A stretch of 64,000 nt of DNA from assembly GCA_964023275.1 (NCBI GenBank), contig OZ029923.1, positions 4,202,729 to 4,266,728 of the forward strand. The letters are read 5' to 3'. The stretch is from Norana najaformis. Taxonomy: Eukaryota > Annelida > Clitellata > Crassiclitellata > Hormogastridae. Below, piece by piece: positions 53,148-63,975 of the stretch. Each line of letters opens with the position of its first letter. The stretch's first letter is position 1. A program made the translations under genes and the position numbers. The notes under the pieces were generated by a model. That model was given only the letters and a program-made list of their open reading frames with translations. It did not search any database and was not told the origin of the DNA.

Positions 53148-53216
53148 TGCTCATGCATATTCATCAATCAGCGCTGTTTAGTTGCTCATGAATATTCATC
53201 GATCAGCGCTATTTAT
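53148..53216. repeat. Tandem pair with octamer-like core
   Basis: GCTCATGCATATTCATCAAT and GCTCATGAATATTCATCGAT, each followed by CAGCGCTGTTTA or CAGCGCTATTTA, a 33-35 bp direct repeat. ATGCATAT resembles a POU octamer and TATTTATAA a TATA element. The following 53217-53495 stretch has a 100-codon frame with no recognisable domain. Confidence 0.6.
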
Positions 53217-53496
53217 AATTATCTCCAGCTCAAAGGGCTTCAAGTTCAAAGTCTCGGTTGCGAATCCTGTTGGCGCAGAAACCAGTTGGGGCGCAGAAGG
53301 GCCCTCAAGAGGATTCTTTGAAGGACTCGACCGCTTCGGAGAGTTCCAGCGAACTACACACACAACTTCCCTCAAACACAACCGTCATGGGGAACATGCC
53401 GGACGAACGCCCTCCATAAAAAATTGCCCCTCTGCTGTTAACAGCCCCTCATGTCACCTAGCTGCAGGCAAACCCATACCCCATCAGTTGTATAGG

Positions 53497-53642
<146 letters not shown>

Positions 53643-53984
53643 TCATGTATATATATAAATGCACGCGTATGCGTTCATAGCGTAAATAAATATACACGCA
53701 AGTGATTGTACGTATATATATATATACATATATAGGAATATATATATGCATAGGGTATAAACTGTCCTCTCAAAGCATCTTTGAAATCTCCCAGGAAGCG
53801 GGCAATCTAAACTACAATGGGCGGCCCTTTAATCGACCCAGAATACGACGGGGAGGTCCGACATACTCGAGTGGCTTCGGCCACGACTGTTGGGTTTGAA
53901 TTTCCCGCCGCTCGGTCCCCTAGAAGGGGCAGCGGGCGACCGGTTTTTCTCGCCCCTCTCAAACACCAACCTATCGCAAGCCTA

Positions 53985-54058
53985 GTGGCGGCAGGCTGGC
54001 AGGCAGGCAGGCAGGCTGGCAGGCTGGCAGGCAGGCAGGCAGCCAGGCCGGCAGGCTT
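53985..54058. repeat. (GGCA)n microsatellite
   Basis: GGCAGGCTGGCAGGCA-type tract. Confidence 0.93.
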
Positions 54059-54109
54059 TGGATCCTTGCGGGGGCTACAGGCGAAAGCCAAGCTCTTTTA
54101 AATGCTTTG

Positions 54110-55223
54110 CAGCAACTTAGGGGCTCACGTCCGAGTTAGTAACCGGCGTCGTGTTTGTACAAGTTTAAAAGGCATGGCTTGGCATTCAGTTTAAAAGGAA
54201 ATTCAAGGAAATAGCATCGCGAAGCACAGTATTAAGCCGGAAATTCCTGCACAAAATTCGGAGTATTTAGGGTACAAATTCAATTTAAGGTGCTATATAG
54301 CACAGCCATTCAAGTTTTGCGCCAGAGTGAGTTATTTGCCGATTATTTTGAAGCGTTTTCAATTTGACTAGTAAAGTTGTGTTCTGCGTGCTCAGTAATG
54401 CCGGCAGCGTTTTAGGCAGTAATTTAATGCTAAAATTACTGATTTTTCTAGTTTGGTATCGGAATTATTGCCTTACATACGAGGACGACGTTAAACAAAG
54501 TACGTTGTGAGGATAGGCGCTAGATAAAATAGGGTACGTACTTTGGTGGTGATCGAGAGCTGTTAACTTGAGAAAGCTGCTGTACGTTTGTTTCCGAAAA
54601 GCTGTAATTTTTTTCTTACTTACCTACGGGACTGCGTGACAGTTTTCATAGCTAAATGTTAATTAAGTTTTAAAACAAAAAATCGAGAACCGAACATGTA
54701 ATGAAAATCTTTTGGCAGGTTGTAGTTTAAATAAAGCAACGATTCGTCCAAAATCATTCACGTTAATACAACCAAAAAACCAGTTAAAATCTCTACTGTT
54801 ACCATCTTTATTTCACTGTTTATTTATTGATCGCACGAAAGTATTTCGGCGCTATATTCAAAACATTGAATTTGACTGTTACTGTGGTTAGTTGAATTCA
54901 TTTAGCGCCAGAAATGAAACCCAAAATCAAGACATGCTAGTTGATCTCTGGTCACGATTCTGATAAGGGTCGTCTTATTGTAGACACTGCTGAATAGTAA
55001 AGGTAGTAAGTAAAGTATTTTATAGCTTTTCAGGAGGAAATCATAGTATATACCGTTGTGCCTGCTGTATGTATCAAATATTCTTTACCTCTATAACTAC
55101 ACTTGAATGAGATTCACATTGCTGTGTGACTTTGTGCATATTAACTTTAAAAAAATAATTTATGGTTTGTGCTTGACAATAAATCTAAAACTGACAAAAT
55201 AACAATGTTTTTCTGCTCTTTAG
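54110..55223 (+). other. 5' flank or 5' UTR intron of the RNF38/44-like gene
   Basis: AT-rich sequence without recognisable exons. Because the first coding exon opens directly after a TCTTTAG acceptor, at least one upstream exon must lie here or further left. I could not place it. Confidence 0.5.
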
Positions 55224-55438
55224 ATGAACAGCACGCAGCCAACTAGGAAACGCAAGCGCGATATGAGTGAGAATAATGCCGCAGATTCCAGAAAGCGGCA
55301 AGCCATTTCGCGAGGACCAAGTGAAAGCGGACGGAACTCTAGAGATGGACACCAAGCTGGATCGTCACGAACACATCCTCGAATTCCCACCCCAACTCCT
55401 GATTTTTCAGCCTTTGCACTCCATGCAAAGACAGCTAA
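55224..55438 (+). CDS. RNF38/44-like exon 1
   Basis: MNSTQPTRKRKRDMSENNAA and onward, ending ACAGCTAA|GTATGC in phase 2, which joins T|GAGCTG of exon 2. A stronger-looking donor 55 bp downstream (TGG|GTGAGA at 55493) would leave phase 0 and put a TGA at the start of exon 2. It also lies inside a SINE A copy, so it was not chosen. Confidence 0.75.
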
Positions 55439-58400
55439 GTATGCATATAAACGATGGAGTAAATGCAGACGCTTTTCTCTAGTGACCAAATGGGTGAGAT
55501 TATGCACCACCGCTGCTCGTTTGAATGGGTGCCGCACCATTAAGGTCCCCATATGTGGACCGTATTAGTCTGAGACTCAAATCTCTGAAATAAGCCACAA
55601 CCGGGATGTGAATCAAGATCCAAACACTCAGAAGCACCTTGATGTATGCATGTAACAAACCATGTAAGGTGCGGCTGGTCATTGGAAGTGTGAGGGGCTT
55701 GCAAAAACTTATATTCTGATGAATCACAGAAGTGTTTAACCTTTAACCTTAACAAACTAGTAATCAAAATTTTTGATAATTTCATTTTAGTGGTATCTAA
55801 ATTTTTGATTTCGTGATTAGTTATAGAAGTGTTTAACCTTAACATACCAGTAATTAATTTTTGATAATTTCATTTTCATGGTATCTAAACTTTGATTTCA
55901 TGATTATTTGTAGAAGTGCTTAACCTTGATAAACTAGTAATCAAAATTTTTGATAATTTCATTTTGGTGATGTCTAAACTTTGATTTCATGATTAGTTAC
56001 AGAAGTGTTTAACCTTGATAAACGTGTAATTGAATCCTCGTTAATTTATTCTAGTGAGCTGTGCAGCAGAAACAGGCCTTTTGCAGTGCCTCTTTTTATG
56101 AATGCTGATGGGAGCGTTAGCCAGTCAGATTTGGCAGACCTTCAGCTTCTTCCACCCAATTCTTCAATGCCTTCCAGAAACATCCAAGTGCCAAATTCTT
56201 CCATTCCAAACTTCAATTGCCAACAGATTCCAGTTATCAGCTCTAGGCAGGTCTGTACAGACTACAAGCTTGTAGCTGATTTTTGCGTAAATTTTTGTAC
56301 CAGTGCTCACCTAGTTTTTAGTTTCATTCTTTCTGTCTATGACCAACAGTGATAGCTTTTTCCAACATGAGGGGTCGAGGGCAGACTTGATCTTGCAATC
56401 ATTGCATTAGAGATCACAGCTTGAGTTAATTGTTCCGTTGTATTTCAGATCAAGCTCATGACTTTGTTCATATTTTCAGAATTTTACTGCTATCCCTAGT
56501 TGTAATAAATGAATTGTGCTTTCAAAGATGTAATGAATACATATTATGATGGTGGGTTTGTGATATTAACAGAATGATTTTTGCTTTTTGTATAACTCGT
56601 TGTTTGATGTTACAGCAGAACATGGTTCAGCCATCTCCAGCCATCGTATCTGGATGCATCACACGGGACAGAGCAGCTTCAGCAGCATCCAATGCACAGA
56701 CATCTGTACCTCTGACACATCTTCCCCAATTCACACATAATCGCATTCCACCGTCACGCTGCATGTTTTGCTATCCGCCACAGCCCATTCCCACAACCCA
56801 TCTACCCTTCCCCGGTGAGGCTGCTTCGGCTGGTAGAGCAAGATTTCTGCCGCAAGTCCTCCCTACGAGCACTCGGACGACTTATGCGCCACACCCTTCG
56901 ATCCAGTCGCATCAGAGTCTTCGTCCACACCCTCGTCAGGTTCAGCCGCCGTCTCGGATGGCAGAAGCACAAACCAACATTCAGATGCCACGAGTTTTGA
57001 GAACATCTCTGTGGGAGATTCCTCATTTACATGTAAGTACCTGTGTGGGCAGCCAGAAATTTTTATGTAAGAGTAATCGTAAGGTCGAGATTTCTAGAGT
57101 GGCCAACGAAAGCCAAGTTGCGGGGACCAGCTTATTGACTATGACAATGGGGTGAACATTCTCTGGCAGTATGCTGTATTGTATTTAACAATTTATATAG
57201 CACCTCTTACAGAACAAACTACTTGGGGGTGCTTATGGATGTGTTCATCAGAAGATCACTAAACCACTTATGGACAGGTCCTTTTCTTCATCCATTCCAT
57301 TTCAGGAATTTCCTAACAAACAGATATGAACCCTAAAGATGGATTTTCCACATTGGCTGAGCCCCCTCCCATGTAGAAAATGCCTCTGATTGTTTCTTAC
57401 AAAGAGCTCAGCAAATACTCTTACAGTTTCACTAGAAACCCCTTATAGTACTGTCTTAGGGAGCCACATCAAGATTCATAATCGCAAATTTTTATAGCAC
57501 CTCTTAAAGAAAACTCAGGTGCTCCTGACCTAACAGTACAAGTCCACAATCAAATGTGAAGATCTTCAACTGCTGGTCAACCTAACTACACTATTTCAGG
57601 AATATTAAAACGTTTTCAGTTGGCTCAGTTGTTTGTATGTATTTATCCGAATATAAGTGTATATATATATATATAAGAACCTCGGAAACTGAAACGCATT
57701 TCAGTCTCCCACAAGTGAGAGGCAGGAAGAAAGGTTGGTTGGCAATCAGAAAAGGCTGAATCTGATTGTTAGAAATCACTTTCATCTGTATCGGCTGTAT
57801 GATGCATTTGTTCCTTTTTCAGAACTTAAGTCAGTTTGCCTCGGATTCTCCGTACATTGATGCAAATCACAACCAAATTCCATCTCATTCAAGAATTCCA
57901 TTCCGTGAAATTGAACAGTTCAACATGACCGTAAGTTGCATTTTCTTTCGTTAATTTAATCTTCACTACCTGGTAATCACACAATCACCTTATTCCCCTT
58001 GTTATATCGACAGTTACTCTACAGGATGTTTCTTCAAAGCAAAGCTACTGGTGTACAGTATGTAAGTGTGACAGGTGTGGCCTTGTAAGCAGTTGAGGGA
58101 ACATCGTATCCCTTTGGTTTGACATTTTAACGCCTTTCAACGCAACGTAGAATTGAACTGTAACTTGACTATTGTATTTGTTCAATAATTTCATCAGTCA
58201 TATAATATCACTACAAAACAATACAGTAGCTCTATAAAACACTGCTATTGTGCAGTGACACAGAGGTATGCTTTTACCAGACCAGCTAAACCTACTTACT
58301 TACTTTCAACTTACCCACCGTAGCCTAGCTTCTGGTTTCTCTGACCTTTCAGAATTCGACCTCGGTTCTCCAACGGATTATGATTTTGCATTGCAATTTT

Positions 58401-61249
58401 GACATGAAGTGACATCGACGCCTTAGGCATTACGATAACGGCGCTATAGAAGTTTCTAGATTAGATTAGATTAGTGCTTAAGCCAGAATGTCTTTCAGTC
58501 CAATGACTACGCCTTTAATGCCTGTTGATGGGGATTCGGATGTTGTTCATTTTTCAGATGAGAAACACCCGTAGTGCCACTCAGAGAAATCCTTCGCCTG
58601 GCATCAGAGAAGCCTTTTCTCGCTTCACGGAAGGCTTATCACATCTCACAGAATCCTGGATGGAACGCTACCCGTGAGTAATTTCACTTTCCATAAGTTT
58701 TTGTCGCCTGGTAGAAACATCGGCTGAAATTAAGAGCAGCTGATACGACAAGAAAAGAAATGAAGAACTGAGACGCAGTGTTATTAAAGAAGTTGTTAGA
58801 TTCGATCTTTCTGTACAAGTAAAATTTGCAACGTTTGTTTTTGTAATTGTAACTACAAGGTAATTGCAAGTCTTACATCATTGTAACTGTGAATTGTAAC
58901 ATTGTTGTAACTGCACTGTAACTGTAAAGTTCAGGCATTTTTATAGCAGTTTCTAGCACTGTAGCTCAAAAACTGATAACCAGTAAGCTAGAAATGAGCA
59001 GCAGCTTGCCATGTTCCACTGTGAGTGCATAAATCCTTAGATTAGATTAGATTTCAAGAAAGATGCAGTAGCAGTGCTTTTGTTTATCTACAGAGGTGCG
59101 GACGTGGAGAACGCATTTGTCTTGATGCCTAACCAGACACCAGCGGATTTGAATATGATACCTTCAATCGCTTTCCAGAACTACGAGGTCAGAGATCGCT
59201 TTTGTTTAATTTTAATTTATTTAAAGTTGTTACTAAACATCGAGTAAGCAGGTTCGGTTCTGAGACACGGTCGCCAGTTCTTTCTGCATTTCAGTTATAT
59301 GCAAACAAATCATGTTGAAACAAGTCATGTTAATTTAGATCATGTTGAAACAGGTCATGTTAAAACAAATCACACCGAAACAGGTCATGTTAAAACAAAT
59401 CATGTTGAGACAGATCATTTTATTGAACAGATCATGTTAAAACAAATCACACTGAAACAGGTCATGTTAAAACAAATCATGTTAAAACAAATCATGCTGA
59501 AACAGATCATGTTAAAGCAGATCATGTCGAAACAAGTCGTGCTGAAACAGGTCATGTTGAGACAAATCATGTTGTTGAAACAGATCATGTTAAAACAGAT
59601 CATGTTAAAACAGATCATGTCAGGGAACCAGTGATTGATACCAGTGTATAGCTGTTCTTTACCGACTAGAGGACACTGATGACCAAGAACTGTTGAAAAG
59701 AATTGAACAGTGATATATTTGAGTAACATCAAATATTTGGATTTTGACGCTTCCAAGTTTTAGTTTCGTTTTCCTGCTGTAATGTAGCACCATTTATATA
59801 GCTCATTTTTGTTTCCACAGGCTCTGCTCGGTCTAGCGCAGCGGTTGTCTGAAGCAAAACCGAAAGGTCTTTCGAAAAGTGAATTGGACCAACTCATCAT
59901 TTTCCATTACAATTCCGATGCCAACAAATCGAGCATAACCAACTGTGTGGTATGCATGAACGATTTTGAGAATCGCCAGCGTATCCGGGTCCTTGGCTGT
60001 AAGCATCAGTTCCATTCCAAATGCGTCGATAAGTGGCTCAAGGTAAGTCATCCATAAAGCCATTCTCTTTTCCTTCTGTTTTTTGTAATGTTATGTAACG
60101 TATTTAGTGCCGCTTAGAAGACGTGTAGGGAGTTGCTGTAGTCCTCTGGCTTTGAATTCTAGGCATAGAATTTCATTAGTTTATTTGGATATTTGTGTAC
60201 ACTGGAACCTCTTTAGAACGTGATTCGTGATAACAGGATTTCTTATATAAGAAGGTCAGGGACTTGGATCCCAAATTTAGTTCAGCCGTAGAAAAATGAC
60301 CTTGTTATAAAATAGCCTTATTATAACAGCTTTGTCATAACAAAGCCATGTTATAACACAGCCTTATTTTAACAGCTTTGTTATAACACAACCTTGTTAT
60401 AACACAGCCATGTTATAACAGCGTTGTTAAACTGTAGCAGCTTTGTTATAACACAGCCTTGTTACAAGGCAGCTCGTACGTCTGCTCGGGCGGGCCACGC
60501 CTTCTCCGCTGTGGGGCCTTCTCTCTGGAACACTCTTCCACCAGACATCCGATCCCTTGCCTGTTCAACAGTTCAAGAAACATTTTCTGCCCATCTCAAG
60601 ACATTCCTATTTAGAGACCATTAGGTACCCTTGCTGCAGCGCCTTTGTGAGTTACTTAAAAGGCGCTTTACAAATTTAGTGATACATACATGATGTGACT
60701 TTCAAAGATAGTGTAACAATGACTTTCAGGCATAATGTTTTTATGGAAGATGTTTTACCGTAAAAGAAAAGCATTTGATTTGTATACTGCCACTGAGAGC
60801 TGGACTGACAGATGGAGAGAGAAAGTGAGAGGCAAAGCTTTGGCAGAGAAAGCCAGATAATAATCAAGAGATGTGTGTTACTGACATTAAGGAAATTGTG
60901 ATGATTTATCTATGCATAGTGTTCGAAGTAAATGATTTATTATGACAAATCAGTGAGATATGAAGACACTTACACAGACAGCTCTGACAAAGAGAGAGAC
61001 AAAGACACAGAGAGAGTCTGAGACAAAGATTTCCACTCTGAATCGCTTTCATTTTGATGTCATTATCTCATACAAATTTTCAAGAAACATAAAAATAATA
61101 AAGCATGATCATTCAGAATTTCTCGATGTCTCAAAAATTACAAATTGCTGTTCTCTGTGCTTTAGAGTAATCGTTCCTGTCCGCTGTGTCGTGGGGACGC
61201 ACTGAACGCCAAGAAAAACCCCAAAAAGAAGACGTCCGGGGAAAACTAG
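55224..61249 (+). CDS. RNF38/44-like: RING-H2 E3 ubiquitin ligase, RNF38/RNF44 type
   Basis: Eight exons: 55224-55438, 56055-56250, 56616-57032, 57823-57930, 58558-58673, 59094-59187, 59821-60042, 61166-61249. They give 483 residues in consistent phase to TAG at 61247-61249. The N-terminus has basic clusters (TRKRKRD, DSRKRQ) that could be nuclear localisation signals. Residues 73-350 are disordered and Pro/Ser/Gln-rich. Residues 378-456 hold NYEALLGLAQRLSEAKPKGL and the RING-H2 domain, completed in exon 8: C424-x2-C427-x14-C442-x-H444-x2-H447-x2-C450-x10-C461-x2-C464, matching vertebrate RNF38/44 closely. It transfers ubiquitin with an E2 partner; human RNF38 is reported to act on p53. The ATG lies immediately after a splice acceptor, so a further upstream coding exon is possible. 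The C-terminal KNPKKKTSGEN is lysine-rich, unlike the vertebrate tail. Confidence 0.93.
55440..55605 (-). mobile_element. SINE A copy touching RNF exon 1
   Basis: Reverse complement contains GGCTTATTTCAGAGATTTGA, GTCCACATATGGGGACCTTA, CCCATTCAAACGAGCAGCGG and a shortened end GGTCACTAGAGAAAAGCGTC. The copy begins within a few bases of the exon 1 donor. Confidence 0.75.
55728..56053 (+). repeat. About 90-bp tandem array in RNF intron 1
   Basis: Three units and a partial fourth start at 55728, 55825, 55912 and 56001, each with AGAAGTGTTTAACCTTGATA, AATCAAAATTTTTGATAATT and CTAAACTTTGATTTCATGAT. The last partial unit runs up to the exon 2 acceptor. Confidence 0.9.
57072..57500. mobile_element. 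LINE 3' ends in RNF intron 3
   Basis: 57072-57145 is a short family D end on the minus strand (GTCGAGATTTCTAGAGTGGC, CAACGAAAGCCAAGTTGCGG). Two TTATATAGCACCTCTTA-type ends (about 57185 and 57485) suggest further truncated minus-strand LINE copies. Confidence 0.55.
58300..58480 (+). mobile_element. LINE family E 3' end in RNF intron 4
   Basis: CAACTTACCCACCGTAGCCT, CTTCTGGTTTCTCTGACCTT, CATTACGATAACGGCGCTAT and AGAAGTTTCTAGATTAGATT. It is the best example of the family's ATTAG tail. Confidence 0.85.
59300..59625 (+). repeat. 15-bp tandem array in RNF intron 6
   Basis: About 21 units of AATCATGTTAAAACA, GGTCATGTTGAAACA and close variants. The 15-bp period is a multiple of three, which is why long frames exist on both strands. 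These are not genes. Confidence 0.95.
59821..60042 (+). CDS. RNF38/44-like exon 7 with most of the RING
   Basis: 74 codons in phase 0 from ALLGLAQRLSEAKPKGLSKS to FHSKCVDKWLK, including six of the eight zinc ligands. The last pair (SCPLC) is in exon 8 after a 1.1-kb intron. Confidence 0.96.
60190..60475 (+). repeat. TTGTTATAACA-rich repeat in RNF intron 7
   Basis: The left part (60190-60295) resembles 28375-28480 and 33640-33790. 60295-60475 is an irregular 16-bp array of CTTGTTATAACACAGC with palindromic TTATAA cores. Confidence 0.85.
60465..60680 (+). pseudogene. LINE ORF2 C-terminus and 3' end in RNF intron 7
   Basis: A plus-strand frame ending at 60622-60624 reads AGHAFSAVGPSLWNTLPPDI then SAHLKTFLFRDH, the typical end of CR1/L2-type ORF2. 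The 3' end is GCAGCGCCTTTGTGAGTTAC, AAAAGGCGCTTTACAAATTT and a GATACATACATG tail. Same orientation as the gene. Confidence 0.85.
61166..61249 (+). CDS. RNF38/44-like last exon
   Basis: After a TGCTTTAG acceptor: SNRSCPLCRGDALNAKKNPK then KKTSGEN and TAG. It supplies the final two RING cysteines. Confidence 0.95.
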   Translation, partial: SNRSCPLCRGDALNAKKNPKKKTSGEN

Positions 61250-61975
61250 ACGATTATTTTATCTTCAAGAAGCGAAACTTCAAAACAGAAGACATCTTAG
61301 GAAAGTTAGGCCATTAGGAAAAGATAGACCACTGCCAAAAACTAAACAATGACTAAGTCTATTGTTACTTTTATCATTGCAACAACATGTGTTCTCATTG
61401 CAAAAGCTTGTAACATGCCTTGTTGTAATGTAATAGTCATAAACCGGTAACTGTCACAGGCATGAGTGCTGTCAATACAGTAAAGCTTTAGTCTACCCTG
61501 TTTTGTGTTGGGGTTAATTTTGGGTTATGGTTTCCTCAGGGTGGAATCAGTAACCCACTGGTGACTAAAGATGGATTGTCAAATGGTGTTTTTACCCCAG
61601 AGACGAGTTCAAGTCGTAGGACTATGACGAGTTTTAAGTTGTATTATAAGTAATGGATTATGTTACTGCAAAAAAATAACTGATTAAGACGTATTCTGCC
61701 ATGTTACACTTGTGAAAAGCCCAGTTGCCAGTTACACTACCATCAGAAATATGTAAATTCTAAGGTACTAGTTACTCCTGGGTTGTGTAACAAATTACTG
61801 ATTTTATGCTTTACTTATGTTACATTGATTTGCACTTCGTTACGAAAGCTACTTGCATTTCATCGTTCTGACATCCTTTACAGTTTTTCTGGGTCATCCA
61901 AGAAAATTTGTGGCCAGTTTGAATTTGGTGTCTAGTTCATGTAGAACTGCTGTGGCCACTGCTGAGGTTATGACT
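61250..61975 (+). other. RNF38/44-like 3' UTR region
   Basis: Repeat-poor sequence after the stop codon, consistent with 3' UTR. No canonical AATAAA was found here. Confidence 0.5.
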
Positions 61976-61977
61976 CC

Positions 61978-62640
61978 ATCGTAAGCTTGAGATTTCTACA
62001 GCGCCCATCGAAAGCTAAGTTGCGGTAACCAGCTTATTCACAGGCGCTCAGTCAAAGCAAAATCGATGGGCAGGAAGGGTTCAGTTCCGGGCCAAGATCC
62101 AGGAGTCAGGCAGGGAGAGGTGGTGTTTCGGATTGGAGCGGAAAGTGAGATAAGGGGAAGAGGCTTATTGCAGAGATACGAATCTCGGGCAAGTACGGTC
62201 CGTACACGGGGATCTTAAATTGCGTGGCACCCATTCAAACGGGCAGCGGTGATGATGGATCTCGCCCGATAAATTCATTGAAAAATAAACAGGGTCGAGG
62301 CCATACGGTCGCTATAGAAAAACTTTTACATTTTACAATTATTAGGTTATGCTTAGACACTTTTATATCTTATTTTTCCTATAATTTATATAAAATTCGT
62401 CAATCGTATATTACTGGGGACTTTCCGATCAATGTTAACGGCCCTGGCAGCCGCAAGATGTCGTTAAACGCTGAATACTAAAACGCATTCGGTTGTGCTT
62501 AAACACCTTTAAATCGCTTTTTGTCAAACATTAAATACTAGTCAGTTTCGTTCCATCAGTTAACAGTAGTTTCAAGGTCCTATAAAGAAATGTCGACGTT
62601 AACGGGTCTGGCAGCCACAAGATGTCGTTAAACACTGAAT
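61978..62640. repeat. Repeat nest: D (-), A (+), B, B (+)
   Basis: 61978-62160 LINE D end on the minus strand, 62166-62330 SINE A body (ATACGAATCTCGGGCAAGTA, CCCATTCAAACGGGCAGCGG), then two B modules in tandem (about 62340-62480 and 62490-62640). The D-A-B order also occurs at 8305-8845. Confidence 0.75.
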
Positions 62641-62649
62641 TCTAAAACA

Positions 62650-63005
62650 AACAAAAAATAATGATAATGGTGCCACGTGCACTAGGAATACACTGACTTC
62701 CGCTTAACTATCCGATTAATAATTGGTTAGTGCAGCTCATTATAAAAAGTATTAAAGAACTAATTATTAATCGTAATCTCGTGATTTCTACAGCGACCAG
62801 CGAAAGCCAAGTCGCGGGTAAGTTCCGAAGGTGGCTTATTTCAGATATTTGAATCTCGGGCTACTACGGTCCGTACATGGGGACCCTAAATGGCGTGGCA
62901 CCAATTCAAACGGGCAGCGGTGGTGAATGATCTCACCCGATTAATTCATTTTAAAATGAGCAGGGTCGAGGCGATACGGTCGCTATAGAAAGACATGTAG
63001 CTTTA
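62650..63005 (+). mobile_element. Composite repeat, second copy
   Basis: Colinear with 8305-8665: ATAATGGTGCCACGTGCACT, TTAATAATTGGTTAGTGCAG, AGCGACCAGCGAAAGCCAAG, then SINE A (GGCTTATTTCAGATATTTGA to GGTCGCTATAGAAAGACATG). Confidence 0.8.
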
Positions 63006-63159
63006 CTGAATTAGAAGACGTCTGAATGTCTACTTTGCTGTCGCCCTCTATCGAATTCGACTGTTGGAAAGACGGTGTATTATGAGAGTTTGACCGGCCA
63101 TCAGACCAATGGGGGTGCCAATACTCTCAGAATATATCAGTTGTTTGTAGAAAAGCCAG

Positions 63160-63318
63160 TTTGCGGTTTACCTGACCTGCTGCAATTCGGTTGACCTTCT
63201 CCAACGGTTTATGATTTTTTAAATATTTGGTTTCATCTGAAGCGTTCATCGATTGATGTCTTGTGCATTAAGATGGCTGCGCTTACTTACTTAATTTGGA
63301 TTAGATTAGATTAGAAGC
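63160..63318 (+). mobile_element. LINE family E 3' end
   Basis: TCGGTTGACCTTCTCCAACG, TCTGAAGCGTTCATCGATTG and a GGATTAGATTAGATTAG tail. Confidence 0.7.
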
Positions 63319-63489
63319 ATGGGCAGAAACGATTTGTTTTGGAAAAGATGCATAGTTCGAGGCAACACTTCTTCTTCCCGTAAATTACACCTTGCTGGTC
63401 ACCCACCAGCAGAGATCGAGAAAGTAAAGGTGCTAGCTTTTCGTACCCACCCATAGCTGTATCACTGTATGCCTGCCTGACCTTTAGAC

Positions 63490-63975
63490 CGTAATCGTAA
63501 TCTCGAGATTTTATAGTACCCAACGAAAGCCACGTCACGGGGACCAGCTTTTCACAGGCGCTCAGTCAAAACAAAATTGATAGGCAAAAGGGGTTGGGTT
63601 TCATGTCAAGATCCAAGTCAGGCAGAAAGACAGCGTGGCGGCTACGGTGAGTGATGTTTGGGGTTGGAGCTCTACCTGGAACCGAATCAGACCTTATCTG
63701 CCTATCCATTTTGTTTTTATTATTTTATTATTTCTGCATTTATTAGGCGCCACTATCTAATGACTGAGCATCAATCGATGGCGCAGAGCAATTGTGAGTT
63801 GAGGACTTTCTCAAGGTCCCTACACAGTAACCGTCTTGGAGGAGGTTCGAACCCGTACTCTCCGCGTTACAAGCCGAGCGCTCTATCCAATATACTGCCG
63901 TGCCCCACGTTTTGACTGATCCCTGCGAATAAGCTGATTCTCGCGATTTGGCTTTCTGTGGATTACTCTAGATTA
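63490..63975. mobile_element. Inverted LINE D pair, right copy split by SINE F
   Basis: 63490-63664 is a minus-strand D end. 63665 onward is a plus-strand D end (CTGGAACCGAATCAGACCTT, CATTTTGTTTTT) that is interrupted at about 63717 by SINE F and resumes at 63909 with GTTTTGACTGATCCCTGCGA and AATAAGCTGATTCTCGCGAT. GTTTT flanks the insertion on both sides. Confidence 0.8.
63718..63908 (-). mobile_element. tRNA-derived SINE F, best copy
   Basis: On the minus strand: GGCACGGCAGTATATTGGAT, A box TAGAGCGCTCGGCTTG (within 63871-63885), B box GGTTCGAACC (63844-63853), body ACTCACAATTGCTCTGCGCC and tail CTAATAAATGCAGAAATAAT with AT-rich end. It is too diverged in the acceptor stem, and followed by a SINE body, so it is not a tRNA gene. 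Confidence 0.88.

Noticed and set aside
55267-55482. Alternative frame MRIMPQIPESGKPF over RNF exon 1
   Set aside because: It cannot be spliced to exon 2 in phase, whereas the 55224 frame can.
59299-59756. Frames over the 15-bp array as a repeat protein
   Set aside because: Both strands are open because the period is a multiple of three. The array is intronic and degenerate.
63844-63890. Possible tRNA gene
   Set aside because: A and B boxes are present, but the element continues into a repeated body with an AT-rich tail and has degraded copies elsewhere. It is a SINE.
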